The position numbers were made by a program, and so were the translations under genes. Below, piece after piece: positions 24,661-32,767 of a stretch of DNA of 64,000 nucleotides. Source of the stretch: an uncultured Eubacteriales bacterium (GTDB taxonomy: Bacteria > Bacillota > Clostridia > Oscillospirales > Oscillospiraceae). Under the pieces are notes generated by a model. The model saw only the letters and a program-made list of their open reading frames with translations, was not told the DNA's origin and made no database searches. Position 1 is the stretch's first letter. Each line of letters starts with the position of its first letter. The DNA lies in assembly GCA_900547745.1 (NCBI GenBank), contig URHT01000003.1, forward strand, positions 39,220 to 103,219, written 5' to 3'.

Positions 24661-25353
24661 TTAGGGAATGTACACGCGGGTGATGGCCGTCACCTTGCCG
24701 CCCGCGATGTGGGCGGTGCCGTTCATGGCGGTGCAGGAGAAGTCCACCGTGTCCTGCATGGTCAGCAGGTCGCCGGCCAGATAGGTCTGCTCCCCCTTCT
24801 CCAGGTCGGAGGTGTCGGTGTAAACGAAGCTGTCCCCGTCCACCGGCAGCGTCAGCTGCGCCGTCTCCACATAGTTGTAGGGGAACTCGGTCACGGCGGA
24901 ATTGCTCTCATAGAACACGCCGCCGCTCTCTGCCGCCGCCAGATCCACGCCGCCCTTTTCCAGACCGCCGTTGACATGTACGACGCCGTCCGCGCTCTCC
25001 ACAGCGGTCACGGCGATCTCCTGTCCCCGCACCACCAGCGTATCGCCGGGCTTCATGGCGGAGACCTCCGCCGCGTCAAACAGCTCGTACTCCCACACGG
25101 TCATGTGCAGGACGAGCACGCCCTCGTCGTTCAGCTTGATGTCGCCGTTGTCGAAGGACACGCTGACATCGCAGTCCTCCGGCGCCGCCGGGTCAAAGCC
25201 GGAGGGTATGGGCGCGATGCGGACCGCCGTTGTGCCGGTCTGACCGTCATCGGGCGTGTCAGGCTCTGTGCTCTGGCCGCCGCAGGCCGTCATGGCGGCT
25301 GTCAGCAGCAGGATCGCCGCCAGCAGGGCGGCAAGCTTTGTCATTTTCTTCAT
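24661..25353 (-). CDS. Predicted lipoprotein, unknown function
   Basis: This 230-residue protein has a signal peptide and lipobox ending in MTAC near residue 23, followed by a Gly/Thr/Asp-rich spacer. The mature part is acidic and beta-rich, with no recognised domain. GAAAGGA precedes the start. It is downstream of two small unknown genes on the same strand and followed by a strong terminator. It is anchored to the outer face of the membrane. Confidence 0.82.
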   Translation of the reverse strand: MKKMTKLAALLAAILLLTAAMTACGGQSTEPDTPDDGQTGTTAVRIAPIPSGFDPAAPEDCDVSVSFDNGDIKLNDEGVLVLHMTVWEYELFDAAEVSAMKPGDTLVVRGQEIAVTAVESADGVVHVNGGLEKGGVDLAAAESGGVFYESNSAVTEFPYNYVETAQLTLPVDGDSFVYTDTSDLEKGEQTYLAGDLLTMQDTVDFSCTAMNGTAHIAGGKVTAITRVYIP

Positions 25354-25469
25354 AGTCCGTTCCTTTCTCAGAAGCCGGGGGCTGGCGCCCGCCGTTGGGC
25401 GCAGGTGCCCCTCGCCTATATAGACGGCCCGCGGTGCCGTTTGGTTTCACAGCGCCGCGGCAGGCTTTT

Positions 25470-25802
25470 TCAGAATAAGGACGGCCCCGTCCATGTCTCA
25501 AAGGGATACCCGCTGTAATAGCTGTGCCGCAGCTCCGTATCGTCCGTGCGGAGCTGCACCGACGCGCTGTCCGGGCCCACGGGCGCGGCCTGCACCTCCG
25601 ACACATGGTAATCGCCCTGCCTGCCGTAGCGGCGGCTGTAGAGCCGGCTGAAGTCCGCCGCGAAATCCTCCTCCCGCAGCAGCGATGCCGTCAGCGCCAG
25701 CAGCTCCTCCGTCTCCGCGTCTGTCAGGGACGGCGCGTCCACCGTGATCTCCAGGCGCTGCGGAAAGCCGTACAGTACCTTGACGCGGCTATTGTACCAC
25801 AC
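25470..25802 (-). CDS. Small unknown protein, start uncertain
   Basis: About 110 residues with protein-like composition (EITVDAPSLTDAETEELLAL, YSRRYGRQGDYHVSEVQ). The only usable start is GTG at 25802, with no good ribosome site. Protein-like sequence continues upstream of it in the same frame, so translation may be coupled to the preceding gene, whose stop is 19 bases away. No family is recognised. Confidence 0.5.
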   Translation of the reverse strand: MWYNSRVKVLYGFPQRLEITVDAPSLTDAETEELLALTASLLREEDFAADFSRLYSRRYGRQGDYHVSEVQAAPVGPDSASVQLRTDDTELRHSYYSGYPFETWTGPSLF

Positions 25803-25821
25803 CGCGCGGAGAAATTCTATC

Positions 25822-26256
25822 TCATAACCGCCCCAGCAGCAGGTGCGTCCCCGCCAGAAGCAGCAGCGGCTCCGTCTCCCAGCAGCCCCACGCCGTCGGC
25901 AGCGGGATGTCCTGCGGCTCGATGACCGTACCGTCCAGCGCCGTCAGCTGCCGCTGGACGCACAGCACGCACCGCTGCGCCAGACTGGACAGCGTCAGGC
26001 TGCTCTGGGGCGACGGCCCGCAGGATACCACCTGCCGCGCCCGCAGCGGCTCTGCCCACGCAGCCTGCGGCAGCAGCACCGTGCCGCACAGCAGCCCACG
26101 GCCCTGCCCGGACAGACGCCGCGCCCCCTCCCTGTCCAGCACCAGCAGCTCCCAGCAGCGCCGCAGCGCCGCCTCGCCGCCGATTCTCTGTACCTCCGGC
26201 GGCAGCGCCCGCTGCCACGCCGCGCCGCTGCCGCGATAAAAGCCGTACTCCGCCAT
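25822..26256 (-). CDS. Unknown 144-residue protein
   Basis: The ATG at 26256 is preceded by GGGAGG at good spacing, which excludes a longer in-frame reading. The protein is rich in Leu, Arg and Gln, with no signal peptide. A C-terminal hydrophobic patch (LLLLAGTHLLLG) is too short for a membrane anchor. It is divergent from the DUF5662 gene. No family is recognised. Confidence 0.6.
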   Translation of the reverse strand: MAEYGFYRGSGAAWQRALPPEVQRIGGEAALRRCWELLVLDREGARRLSGQGRGLLCGTVLLPQAAWAEPLRARQVVSCGPSPQSSLTLSSLAQRCVLCVQRQLTALDGTVIEPQDIPLPTAWGCWETEPLLLLAGTHLLLGRL

Positions 26257-26348
26257 ACAGTTCACCTCCCGCTTAGTCTGCCGCGCCGGGAAAAATCTTA
26301 TGCCGCCGATTTTTTGCTGGGCATTTCCCGCCGGCTGTGCTATACTGT

Positions 26349-26366
26349 GTGCTATACTTGAAGTAC
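26349..26366 (+). promoter_or_regulatory. Duplicated -10-like element upstream of the DUF5662 gene
   Basis: TGTGCTATACT occurs twice in tandem just upstream of 26390. Each copy is an extended -10 (TGC-TATACT). No clear -35 matches either one. This probably drives the DUF5662 gene. Confidence 0.45.
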
Positions 26367-26389
26367 GATTCTTCAAAGGAGGCCGTTCC

Positions 26390-26950
26390 ATGCAGCTTCG
26401 CGCCCATCTCCATACCGTGAACCGGCACCGGCGTCTGGTACGCCGCTACTGCCTGAAGCTGGGTCTTGTATGGCAGGGCCTGACCCACGACCTTTCCAAA
26501 TACAGCCCTGTTGAATTCTGGCGCGGCTGCAAATACTATCAGGGCTGGCGCAGTCCCAACGACCAGGAGCGTCTGGAAAACGGCGTCAGTCTGGCGTGGC
26601 TCCACCACAAGGGCCGCAACCGCCACCACTTCGAGTACTGGATCGACTACTGCCGCCGGGAGGATGGCACTATCTACATCGGCGGCTGCAAGATGCCGAA
26701 GAAGTATGTGGCTGAGATGTTCTGCGACCGGATCGCCGCCTGCCGCGTCTATCAGGGCCAGCAGTACACCGACGCCTCTCCCTACGACTATTACCAGCGC
26801 TCCAAGGATCTCAAGCGCACCGACGCCAGCCGTTTCATGCACGCGGACACGGCGGCGCTGCTGGAGCGGTGGCTCCTGCTGCTGAAGGAGCAGGGGGAGG
26901 ACACGGCCTTCGCCCGGATCCGGCAGGAGCTGCGGGAGGCCGCCTATTGA
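26390..26950 (+). CDS. DUF5662 family protein
   Basis: This 186-residue protein has the conserved blocks of DUF5662: QGLTHDLSKYSPVEFW, AWLHHKGRNRHHFEYW, MPKKYVAEMFCDR. It has many conserved His/Asp residues, which suggests a metal-binding enzyme, but no activity is known to me. AAAGGAGG precedes the ATG at 26390. It is soluble. Confidence 0.8.
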   Translation: MQLRAHLHTVNRHRRLVRRYCLKLGLVWQGLTHDLSKYSPVEFWRGCKYYQGWRSPNDQERLENGVSLAWLHHKGRNRHHFEYWIDYCRREDGTIYIGGCKMPKKYVAEMFCDRIAACRVYQGQQYTDASPYDYYQRSKDLKRTDASRFMHADTAALLERWLLLLKEQGEDTAFARIRQELREAAY

Positions 26951-26994
26951 TACCCCGCGTCCAGAAGAAATCCAGCGATTTTTCTATGTTTTTC

Positions 26995-27023
26995 TTGCTT
27001 TTCCCCATCTTTTGATATATACT
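26995..27023 (+). promoter_or_regulatory. Promoter of the radical SAM gene
   Basis: The -35 is TTGCTT (26995-27000), the spacer is 17 bases, and the -10 is TATACT (27018-27023). It is 36 bases upstream of the start codon. Confidence 0.6.
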
Positions 27024-27058
27024 GCTCTGGTACATTCACATGAGAGGTTATCAACGAC

Positions 27059-27946
27059 ATGACCCATCCCTATAAGACCCGGGAGGGCGGCGCTACCGTG
27101 ACGGTCTTTGTCCCCTACGACTGTCAGAACCACTGCCCCTTCTGCATCAACAAAAAAGAATACGCGGACTGCACCGGCTTCAGTCTGGAAAAGATCATCG
27201 CCAGCATCCGCACCATGGACGCCATCACACCCCGCTGCGACTTCGTGTTCACCGGCGGCGAGCCGCTGGCCGATCTGGACGCGCTGCAGCGTATGCTGGA
27301 CGCCATTCCCACCACTCACAAGGTGTATATCAACACCACCTTCCCCTCGCAGGAGACCACCAGCTTTGAGGAGATGCTGGCCTTCACGGAGCGGAACAAG
27401 CACAAGATCACCTGCATGAACATCTCCCGCCATCTGGTACACTATGTGGAGGAGAGCCCGGACGCGGTGCTGGGGAAGATCGCCTGCCCCACCCGCATCA
27501 ACTGCGTGCTGTACAAGAACTATCCGGCGGATAAGCTCATCGCCTATGTGGAGCGCTTCCTGCCCTACCGCATCCCCATCCAGTTCCGCTATGACTACAC
27601 GGAGACGACGCCGGAGAACCTGTACGAGCAGGACAACGACCGCATCCTGCAGGATCTGAAGCGGCTGTTCACCTACAGGGGGCTGGACGGCTGCCGGATG
27701 CGCAATGGCTTCCATTTCGAGTATAAGGGCCTGCACATGACGTACCACAAAACCCTGCCCTATTCCACCATCGTGGAGGAAGGCCCGGACGGTGTGACCT
27801 ACGACATCCTGTACGACATCCTCATTAAGCAGAACGGCGACATCCACAGCGACTGGACGGGCGTGCAGATGGACGTGGACGCCTACCGCAAGGTGGTGTT
27901 CGAGCCCTACGACCTCCGGGTGCTGGAGGGCACCGTGGACTTCTGA
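27059..27946 (+). CDS. Radical SAM protein
   Basis: This 295-residue protein has the cluster motif CQNHCPFC (CX3CX2C, near residues 21-28) and the SAM-binding FTGGEPL, typical of the radical SAM core. There is no extra cysteine cluster domain, and the length is that of a minimal member. The pairing of a short core with a partner gene cannot be shown: the gene stands alone between its own promoter and a strong bidirectional terminator. Substrate is unknown. Confidence 0.9.
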   Translation: MTHPYKTREGGATVTVFVPYDCQNHCPFCINKKEYADCTGFSLEKIIASIRTMDAITPRCDFVFTGGEPLADLDALQRMLDAIPTTHKVYINTTFPSQETTSFEEMLAFTERNKHKITCMNISRHLVHYVEESPDAVLGKIACPTRINCVLYKNYPADKLIAYVERFLPYRIPIQFRYDYTETTPENLYEQDNDRILQDLKRLFTYRGLDGCRMRNGFHFEYKGLHMTYHKTLPYSTIVEEGPDGVTYDILYDILIKQNGDIHSDWTGVQMDVDAYRKVVFEPYDLRVLEGTVDF

Positions 27947-27952
27947 GACGGC

Positions 27953-27986
27953 AAAAAAGATGACCGCATAGCGGTCATCTTTTTTT
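27953..27986. terminator. Bidirectional terminator
   Basis: A perfect 9-bp stem GATGACCGC/GCGGTCATC with a 3-base loop is flanked by AAAAAA on the left and TTTTTTT on the right. It serves both the radical SAM gene and the leftward DHHW gene. Confidence 0.9.
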
Positions 27987-27990
27987 GCGC

Positions 27991-29097
27991 TCAGTGCAGG
28001 TTCAGCTTGAACAGATTGCCGTCGGCGGCGAAGTTGGTGATCTCGTACAGCACCAGAATGTCGTCGGACTCGTCGGCCAGCGGCTGCAGCTTCTCCCGGC
28101 AGTACCGCAGATCCACCATGGTGATGGTTTCGTAGTCCCCCGTGAGGAACGGCACAAAGCTGTTGGCGAAGGAGTCCTTGATGAGCAGCAGGTGCTTTCC
28201 GTTCTCCGTGCCGGTGCGGATCACCGCCTTGGCGTAGTTGCCGCCCAAAAACAGCTCGTACTTGTCCTTCTTCTCCAGCGCCGTCAGGTCGTACAGGCTG
28301 TCCCGCTCCGTGCCGTCGCAGTCGGCGGAGACAATGGTAATATCCGGGCAGTAGTCCACAGTGTCATACACGCTGTCCGGCAGCAGCACCTTGGAGTACA
28401 GCGTGCCCCGGAAGCGGTCGGTGGCCTGCGTCAGCGCATAGCTGCGGGCGGTGTGGCCCGTGGCCGCCGCCCACACGCCGTAGGCGGCCCGCGCGCCCTC
28501 TGTCGTCCAGTGGTGGTCGGTGTGATAATAAGGGTCCTCTACCCCGGCCAACGCCGTGCGGGCGTCCGCAAGCGTTCCCCCCAGTTTGTCCGTCAGGAGG
28601 GAAAACGCCTTGTCCTCGTCGTAGTAGGGGGCGTTTTTCGGCAGGCATTCGCCCAACACACCGGCGGGGCTGGGCGCCATCAGCATGGTGCAGCTTTTGC
28701 CGCTGTTGGCGGTGAAAAATGTCTCCACCGCCGTCAGATTTTTTTCGTAGTTGGCCCAGTCGAAGGTATCGTCCGTGACCTTGGCGAACAGGCGGCCCTC
28801 CGCACCCAGATAGGTGCCGCTGATGTCCTGCCGCCCCTCCATCCGCTGGAGAACGGAGCGCGCACCCGTCCAGAAGTCCCGCAGCAGGATCTGGTCGCTG
28901 GTATAGTTCTCCGTCTCCGTCATGAACCTGCCGGACAGCACATTGTCCGCCGTCAGCTCCGGCGTGGTCTGGAGATAGCGATTTTCATTCTCAGAAAAGG
29001 CCCGGTCCGGCGTAAAGAAGAAGCTGCCCACGGACAGGCCCAGCAGGATCACGCAGATAGCGATGAGCGGGGCCGGCATATTTCGTTTCATACGCAC
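27991..29097 (-). CDS. DHHW-family protein (AlgJ/AlgX-like), O-acylation partner
   Basis: This 368-residue protein has an N-terminal membrane anchor (about 9-28) and an extracytoplasmic SGNH-hydrolase-like domain carrying YYHTDHHWT, the DHHW family signature. Another motif, LLIKDSFANSFVPFL, supplies the nucleophilic serine region. Such proteins act with MBOAT acyltransferases to acetylate exported polysaccharides. It lies 6 bases downstream of the MBOAT gene. Confidence 0.88.
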   Translation of the reverse strand: MRMKRNMPAPLIAICVILLGLSVGSFFFTPDRAFSENENRYLQTTPELTADNVLSGRFMTETENYTSDQILLRDFWTGARSVLQRMEGRQDISGTYLGAEGRLFAKVTDDTFDWANYEKNLTAVETFFTANSGKSCTMLMAPSPAGVLGECLPKNAPYYDEDKAFSLLTDKLGGTLADARTALAGVEDPYYHTDHHWTTEGARAAYGVWAAATGHTARSYALTQATDRFRGTLYSKVLLPDSVYDTVDYCPDITIVSADCDGTERDSLYDLTALEKKDKYELFLGGNYAKAVIRTGTENGKHLLLIKDSFANSFVPFLTGDYETITMVDLRYCREKLQPLADESDDILVLYEITNFAADGNLFKLNLH

Positions 29098-29103
29098 CCC
29101 TCC

Positions 29104-30507
29104 TCAGAACCGGAAATACAAAAACGGGTTGTAGCTGTCGCCCACCAGAAACGCCACGGACACCAGCAGCACCAGCACCGCCCATACGGTGCGCAGCGTA
29201 TCGGACACGGCGATGGACATACCGTCCTCCCACCGGCGCCACAGCCGCTTGGGCAGGGACGTGCAGCCGATGACCGCCAGCGCCAGCACCAGCCAGAAGC
29301 TGCGCAGCAGGTAGGCGGCGGTGCCGTCGAAAAATGTGCCGGAGAGCATGTGGCCCAGATAAGCGCCCAGCTGGCTGAAGTCCGTGATAGCGAACAGCAC
29401 CCAGCCCAGAATGAAGCACAGGCATGTGTACACATGCCCCACCCAGCGAGGGGCACGTTCCAGCTTTTTCAGCAGGAACGTCTTTTCCAGCAGCAGCAGT
29501 ACCGCGTAGTACACACCCCACAGCACGAAGTTCCAGCTGGCGCCGTGCCACAGGCCGGTGAGAAACCAGACGATGGCGATGTTCAGCATCTGACGGCCCA
29601 GCCCCTTGCGGTTGCCGCCCAGCGGAATATAGACGTACTCCCGGAACCATGTGGACAGGCTGATATGCCAGCGCCGCCAGAACTCCGTGACGGTGCGGGA
29701 TTCGTAGGGGTAGTTGAAGTTCTCCAGAAACCGGAAGCCGAACAGCCGTCCAAGGCCGATGGCCATGTCGGAGTAGCCGGAGAAATCGAAGTAGATCTGG
29801 AACGTGAACGCCAGCGCCCCCAGCCACGCCGTGACCACGGAGGGCGCGGACATGGCGGCGATCTCCTCCCACACGGCGCCCATCTGGTTGGCCAGCAGCA
29901 CCTTCTTGCCCAGCCCGACGACAAACCGCTGCATACCGGCGCTGGCGTCAGGCAGCGACTCCCGGCGCCGGTTCTCCAGATCGTCCGCCACCGTCTTATA
30001 CTGGACGATGGGCCCGGCGATGAGTTGGGGGAACAGCGTCACATAGGCGCTGAAGTCCACGATGTTCCGCTGGGGCGGCACCACACCGCGGTACACGTCG
30101 ATGGTGTAGCTCATGGTTTGGAACGTGTAGAACGAGATGCCGATGGGCAGCAGCAGTCCCAGCGCGGGGATGGCCGTGCCCAGCAGACCGTTTATATTGG
30201 TAATGGCGAAATCCGTGTACTTGAAGAACCCCAGGATACTCAGATTCCCCACCACGGACACGATGAGCACCGCCTTGGCCCTCTTGGGCTTCCCAACGGC
30301 GCGGAAATGGCCGATGGCCAGTCCGTTGCAGTAGTCGAACACCGTGGAAAACAGCATGATAAGGATATATTTCGGCTCGCCCCAGCCGTAAAACAGCAGG
30401 CTGAACACCAGAAGCAGCGCATTGCGCAGCTTCCGGGGGCATAGGAAGTACAGAATACCCACCAGCGGCAGAAACGCCAGCAGGAACGTGGTACTGCTGA
30501 AAACCAT
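29104..30507 (-). CDS. MBOAT O-acyltransferase (AlgI/DltB-like)
   Basis: This 467-residue polytopic membrane protein has MBOAT landmarks: the N-terminal FLPLVGILYFLCP, FPQLIAGPIVQY, FWRRWHISLSTWFREYVYIPLGG and FLTGLWHGASWNFVLWG with the catalytic His. The start at 30507 has AAAGGAG upstream. It moves acyl groups across the membrane for O-acylation of a glycan, working with the DHHW proteins encoded on either side. Confidence 0.93.
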   Translation of the reverse strand: MVFSSTTFLLAFLPLVGILYFLCPRKLRNALLLVFSLLFYGWGEPKYILIMLFSTVFDYCNGLAIGHFRAVGKPKRAKAVLIVSVVGNLSILGFFKYTDFAITNINGLLGTAIPALGLLLPIGISFYTFQTMSYTIDVYRGVVPPQRNIVDFSAYVTLFPQLIAGPIVQYKTVADDLENRRRESLPDASAGMQRFVVGLGKKVLLANQMGAVWEEIAAMSAPSVVTAWLGALAFTFQIYFDFSGYSDMAIGLGRLFGFRFLENFNYPYESRTVTEFWRRWHISLSTWFREYVYIPLGGNRKGLGRQMLNIAIVWFLTGLWHGASWNFVLWGVYYAVLLLLEKTFLLKKLERAPRWVGHVYTCLCFILGWVLFAITDFSQLGAYLGHMLSGTFFDGTAAYLLRSFWLVLALAVIGCTSLPKRLWRRWEDGMSIAVSDTLRTVWAVLVLLVSVAFLVGDSYNPFLYFRF

Positions 30508-30532
30508 GTGTCGGCTCCTTTGTTCAGTGGTC

Positions 30533-30560
30533 AAAAATGGGGCAGGCGAGCCTGCCCCAT
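30533..30560 (-). terminator. Terminator after the second DHHW gene
   Basis: A perfect 11-bp GC-rich stem with a 2-base loop is followed by TTTTT on the minus strand. It separates the DHHW/DUF4358 pair from the MBOAT/DHHW pair, so the latter must have its own promoter or rely on read-through. Confidence 0.8.
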
Positions 30561-30570
30561 CCGCTTGTGT

Positions 30571-31770
30571 TTACTTGACGCCTGCCAGCTTGCCCATCTG
30601 GTAGCTGCCCCGGATGGCGGACAGGTTGTTGATGAAGATCACGTCCGTGACCCCGTTGGTCTTGGCAAAGTCGGAGACGCTGCCGCTGTAATAGCGGTAG
30701 TCGATGACGTACACCGTCTGGTAGTGATCCACCAGGAACGGCACGAAAGCGTTGCCGAAGGATTCCTTCACCACCACGCACTTGGAGCCGTCGGACAGGT
30801 CGGGGTTCTCGATGACGGTGTAGGGGTTGTCGCCCATGATGAACGTGCCGTACTTCAGACCGGCGGCCGCGTCGGACTCGTCATAGATGACCTTGCCGGG
30901 CGTCAGGCTGTCCGCCGTCTTGCCGTACTGCATCCGGGCCTCGGTGCTGATGGGATGGTACGCCGTCACCGTATCGGGATCGTTCTTCATGACGTCGGGC
31001 TTGCCGGCGTCGTTGTAGAACGAGCCGAGGAAGCCGTCGAACTGGCTGACCTCATACTCCGACAGGCTGTGGGGCGTGATGCCCTTGGCGCCGCAGAACT
31101 CCCGGTAGGCGTAGTAGGCTCCCAGCGCCGTCCAGTGATGATCCGTGCGGAAGTAGATATACTCGCTGCGGTGGGACATCAGCATATCGTGGAGTGGTAC
31201 CGTTTTTACATTGTTCCCCATGGCGGCCAGAATATCCTTCTCCGCCTGGGCCTGATCGCTGCCGGGAATGTCGCTGTACAGCGCGTCCGGCAGGGTGATG
31301 CCGCTGGACAGCGGCACCGCCAGCGTGTACACCGTGCTGGTGCCGGACAGCTGGTCGGCCACGGCGGTCACGATGTCCGCGTAGCTTTTGGCAAGGCTGT
31401 CCACATAGTTGTACATCTCAAAGCCGCTGCTGCCCACCACATACACGCCGCCGGCCTGATAAGGCGTGGCATCGGTGGTGATGGTGTCCACCGTCTTATT
31501 GCCGGTGGTCTGCTGGGTATCGTCCGGCGCAGTGCCGGTCTGCCCGTCCCCGTTGTCCGGCGTCTGGGTGTCGTCCGGAGTCTGGGTATCACCCGGCTGC
31601 GTCACCACCGGCTCGTCGGACTTGTCTGCGGGGGTATCCTTCTTGAAGGTATCCGTGAAAATGGCCAGCGCCCCCAGCACCAGCGCCGCCAGCACAATCA
31701 CCAGCAGCAGGGCGGGCAGCGGACTGCGGCGGCGGCGATAGCGGCGGCCGCTGTATCTCCGTCTACTCAC
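30571..31770 (-). CDS. Second DHHW-family protein
   Basis: This 399-residue protein has a very basic N terminus (RRRYSGRRYRRRR), a membrane anchor (about 18-38), a Thr/Asp/Gln-rich spacer (about 45-95), and the SGNH-like domain with FRTDHHWT and VVVKESFGNAFVPFL. It is a paralogue of the 27991-29097 product, and together they flank the MBOAT gene. It overlaps the DUF4358 gene by 4 bases. Confidence 0.88.
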   Translation of the reverse strand: MSRRRYSGRRYRRRRSPLPALLLVIVLAALVLGALAIFTDTFKKDTPADKSDEPVVTQPGDTQTPDDTQTPDNGDGQTGTAPDDTQQTTGNKTVDTITTDATPYQAGGVYVVGSSGFEMYNYVDSLAKSYADIVTAVADQLSGTSTVYTLAVPLSSGITLPDALYSDIPGSDQAQAEKDILAAMGNNVKTVPLHDMLMSHRSEYIYFRTDHHWTALGAYYAYREFCGAKGITPHSLSEYEVSQFDGFLGSFYNDAGKPDVMKNDPDTVTAYHPISTEARMQYGKTADSLTPGKVIYDESDAAAGLKYGTFIMGDNPYTVIENPDLSDGSKCVVVKESFGNAFVPFLVDHYQTVYVIDYRYYSGSVSDFAKTNGVTDVIFINNLSAIRGSYQMGKLAGVK

Positions 31771-32222
31771 TTGACGTACTCCTTGATGATGCTGCGGGCC
31801 GTGTCGGTGTCAGAGGTGACGCACAGCACCACGCAGGTGCCGTAAGTCTCGAAGATGGCCCCGTTGATGCGGTCTGCCTCGGCGGGCAGATAGCGCTCCA
31901 TTTCGGTCTTCTGGCTGTCCAGAAATGCCTGCATGGACGTGCGCAGCGCCGCGGCGGACGCACCGTCGTAGCACTCGATGACAAAGATCTCCTCGGCGGT
32001 GGAGCCGGAGGACATATAGGCCGCCGCGTCACACTTCTCCGGCAGCTGGAAGTAGTAGCCCAGCTCCTCGTTGGGAACGGCGGTCAGCTCGGCATCAAAG
32101 GAAGTCTTTTCCAGCAGCGCCTGTGCCAGCCCCTGCGCGTTGACGGTGGTATCCTTCGTGCCGCAGGCAGCCAGCGTGAAAACTGTCATCACGGCAAGCA
32201 GCAGTGAAATGATTCGTTTCAT
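31767..32222 (-). CDS. DUF4358 lipoprotein
   Basis: This 151-residue protein has a signal peptide and lipobox (TLAAC near residue 20), and the DUF4358 pattern (AQALLEKTSF near the start, VIECYDGASAAAL, VVLCVTSDT). GAGGAG precedes the start. DUF4358 lipoproteins usually travel with DHHW and MBOAT genes, as here. The likely role is accessory to glycan O-acylation at the outer membrane face. Confidence 0.85.
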   Translation of the reverse strand: MKRIISLLLAVMTVFTLAACGTKDTTVNAQGLAQALLEKTSFDAELTAVPNEELGYYFQLPEKCDAAAYMSSGSTAEEIFVIECYDGASAAALRTSMQAFLDSQKTEMERYLPAEADRINGAIFETYGTCVVLCVTSDTDTARSIIKEYVK

Positions 32223-32286
32223 AGTGTTCTCCTCAAATCGTTCTTATATGTATCGTGCGGGGAAAGACAAACTTTCCCGAATAGGT

Positions 32287-32292
32287 ATTATA
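32287..32292 (-). promoter_or_regulatory. Candidate -10 of the DUF4358-DHHW operon
   Basis: A perfect TATAAT on the minus strand lies 64 bases upstream of the start codon, with a poor -35. Two AATTGAC copies 21 bases apart lie further upstream and may be activator or repressor sites. Confidence 0.35.
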
Positions 32293-32422
32293 GTACAAAC
32301 CGCTTAAAAGGGAAAGAGTCAATTTGTAACAAAGCGGTCAATTTTCCGGGAAGACTGCCCCGCCCCTCCGTTCCTTATGACGGTGCCGCGCCCCATACGG
32401 TTCCGTGTTTTGTCTCTCCCCC

Positions 32423-32450
32423 TTTACAAACGGGCATTTTTTGATATAAT
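32423..32450 (+). promoter_or_regulatory. Promoter of prfB
   Basis: The -35 is TTTACA (32423-32428), the spacer is 16 bases, and the -10 is a perfect TATAAT (32445-32450). Transcription would start at about 32457, within the first bases of the repeat element at 32453. Confidence 0.65.
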
Positions 32451-32452
32451 AG

Positions 32453-32729
32453 TACCATCCGTTGACAAGGGCAAGCACGCCTGACAGCGTGTCTTTCTGG
32501 CGCTTTTTGCCCTTTTCGCCTTGGCTTGCGCCAGCAAGCCTGCGTCTCAAAAGCCAAAAATCACTCAAAAATCCATCGCTGGCAGGTGCGAGACAGTTTT
32601 GTCGGAGCAGAAATGTGTCCAGGCAAGGAAAGGCCCGCAGGGAATACTGCCGTATTAGCAAGGGACTTGACGCAGTATGGGCGCATTTCTGCCCGCCAAA
32701 ACCGCGTTTGCCCTTGTTAACGGATGGTA
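32453..32729. mobile_element. MITE-like element with 20-22 bp terminal inverted repeats
   Basis: The ends (32453-32474 and 32708-32729) are inverted repeats over 22 bases with one mismatch, including flanking TA dinucleotides that could be a target duplication. The 277-bp interior codes for nothing convincing. It holds nested inverted repeats (GCAGAAATG/CATTTCTGC; ATACTGC/GCAGTAT). It fills the space between the prfB promoter and its ribosome site. No transposase is present, so any movement would be in trans. Confidence 0.65.
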
Positions 32730-32767
32730 AGGCTAAGGAATTTTACAGGCATAAGGAGATATGATAT

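Noticed and set aside
27985..30444. An 819-codon open frame opposite the MBOAT and DHHW genes
   Set aside because: Antisense shadow; the minus-strand proteins are certain.
32338..32661. A 107-codon minus-strand frame inside the repeat element upstream of prfB
   Set aside because: It spans the inverted-repeat element and has no ribosome site. Such frames appear in repeats without being translated.
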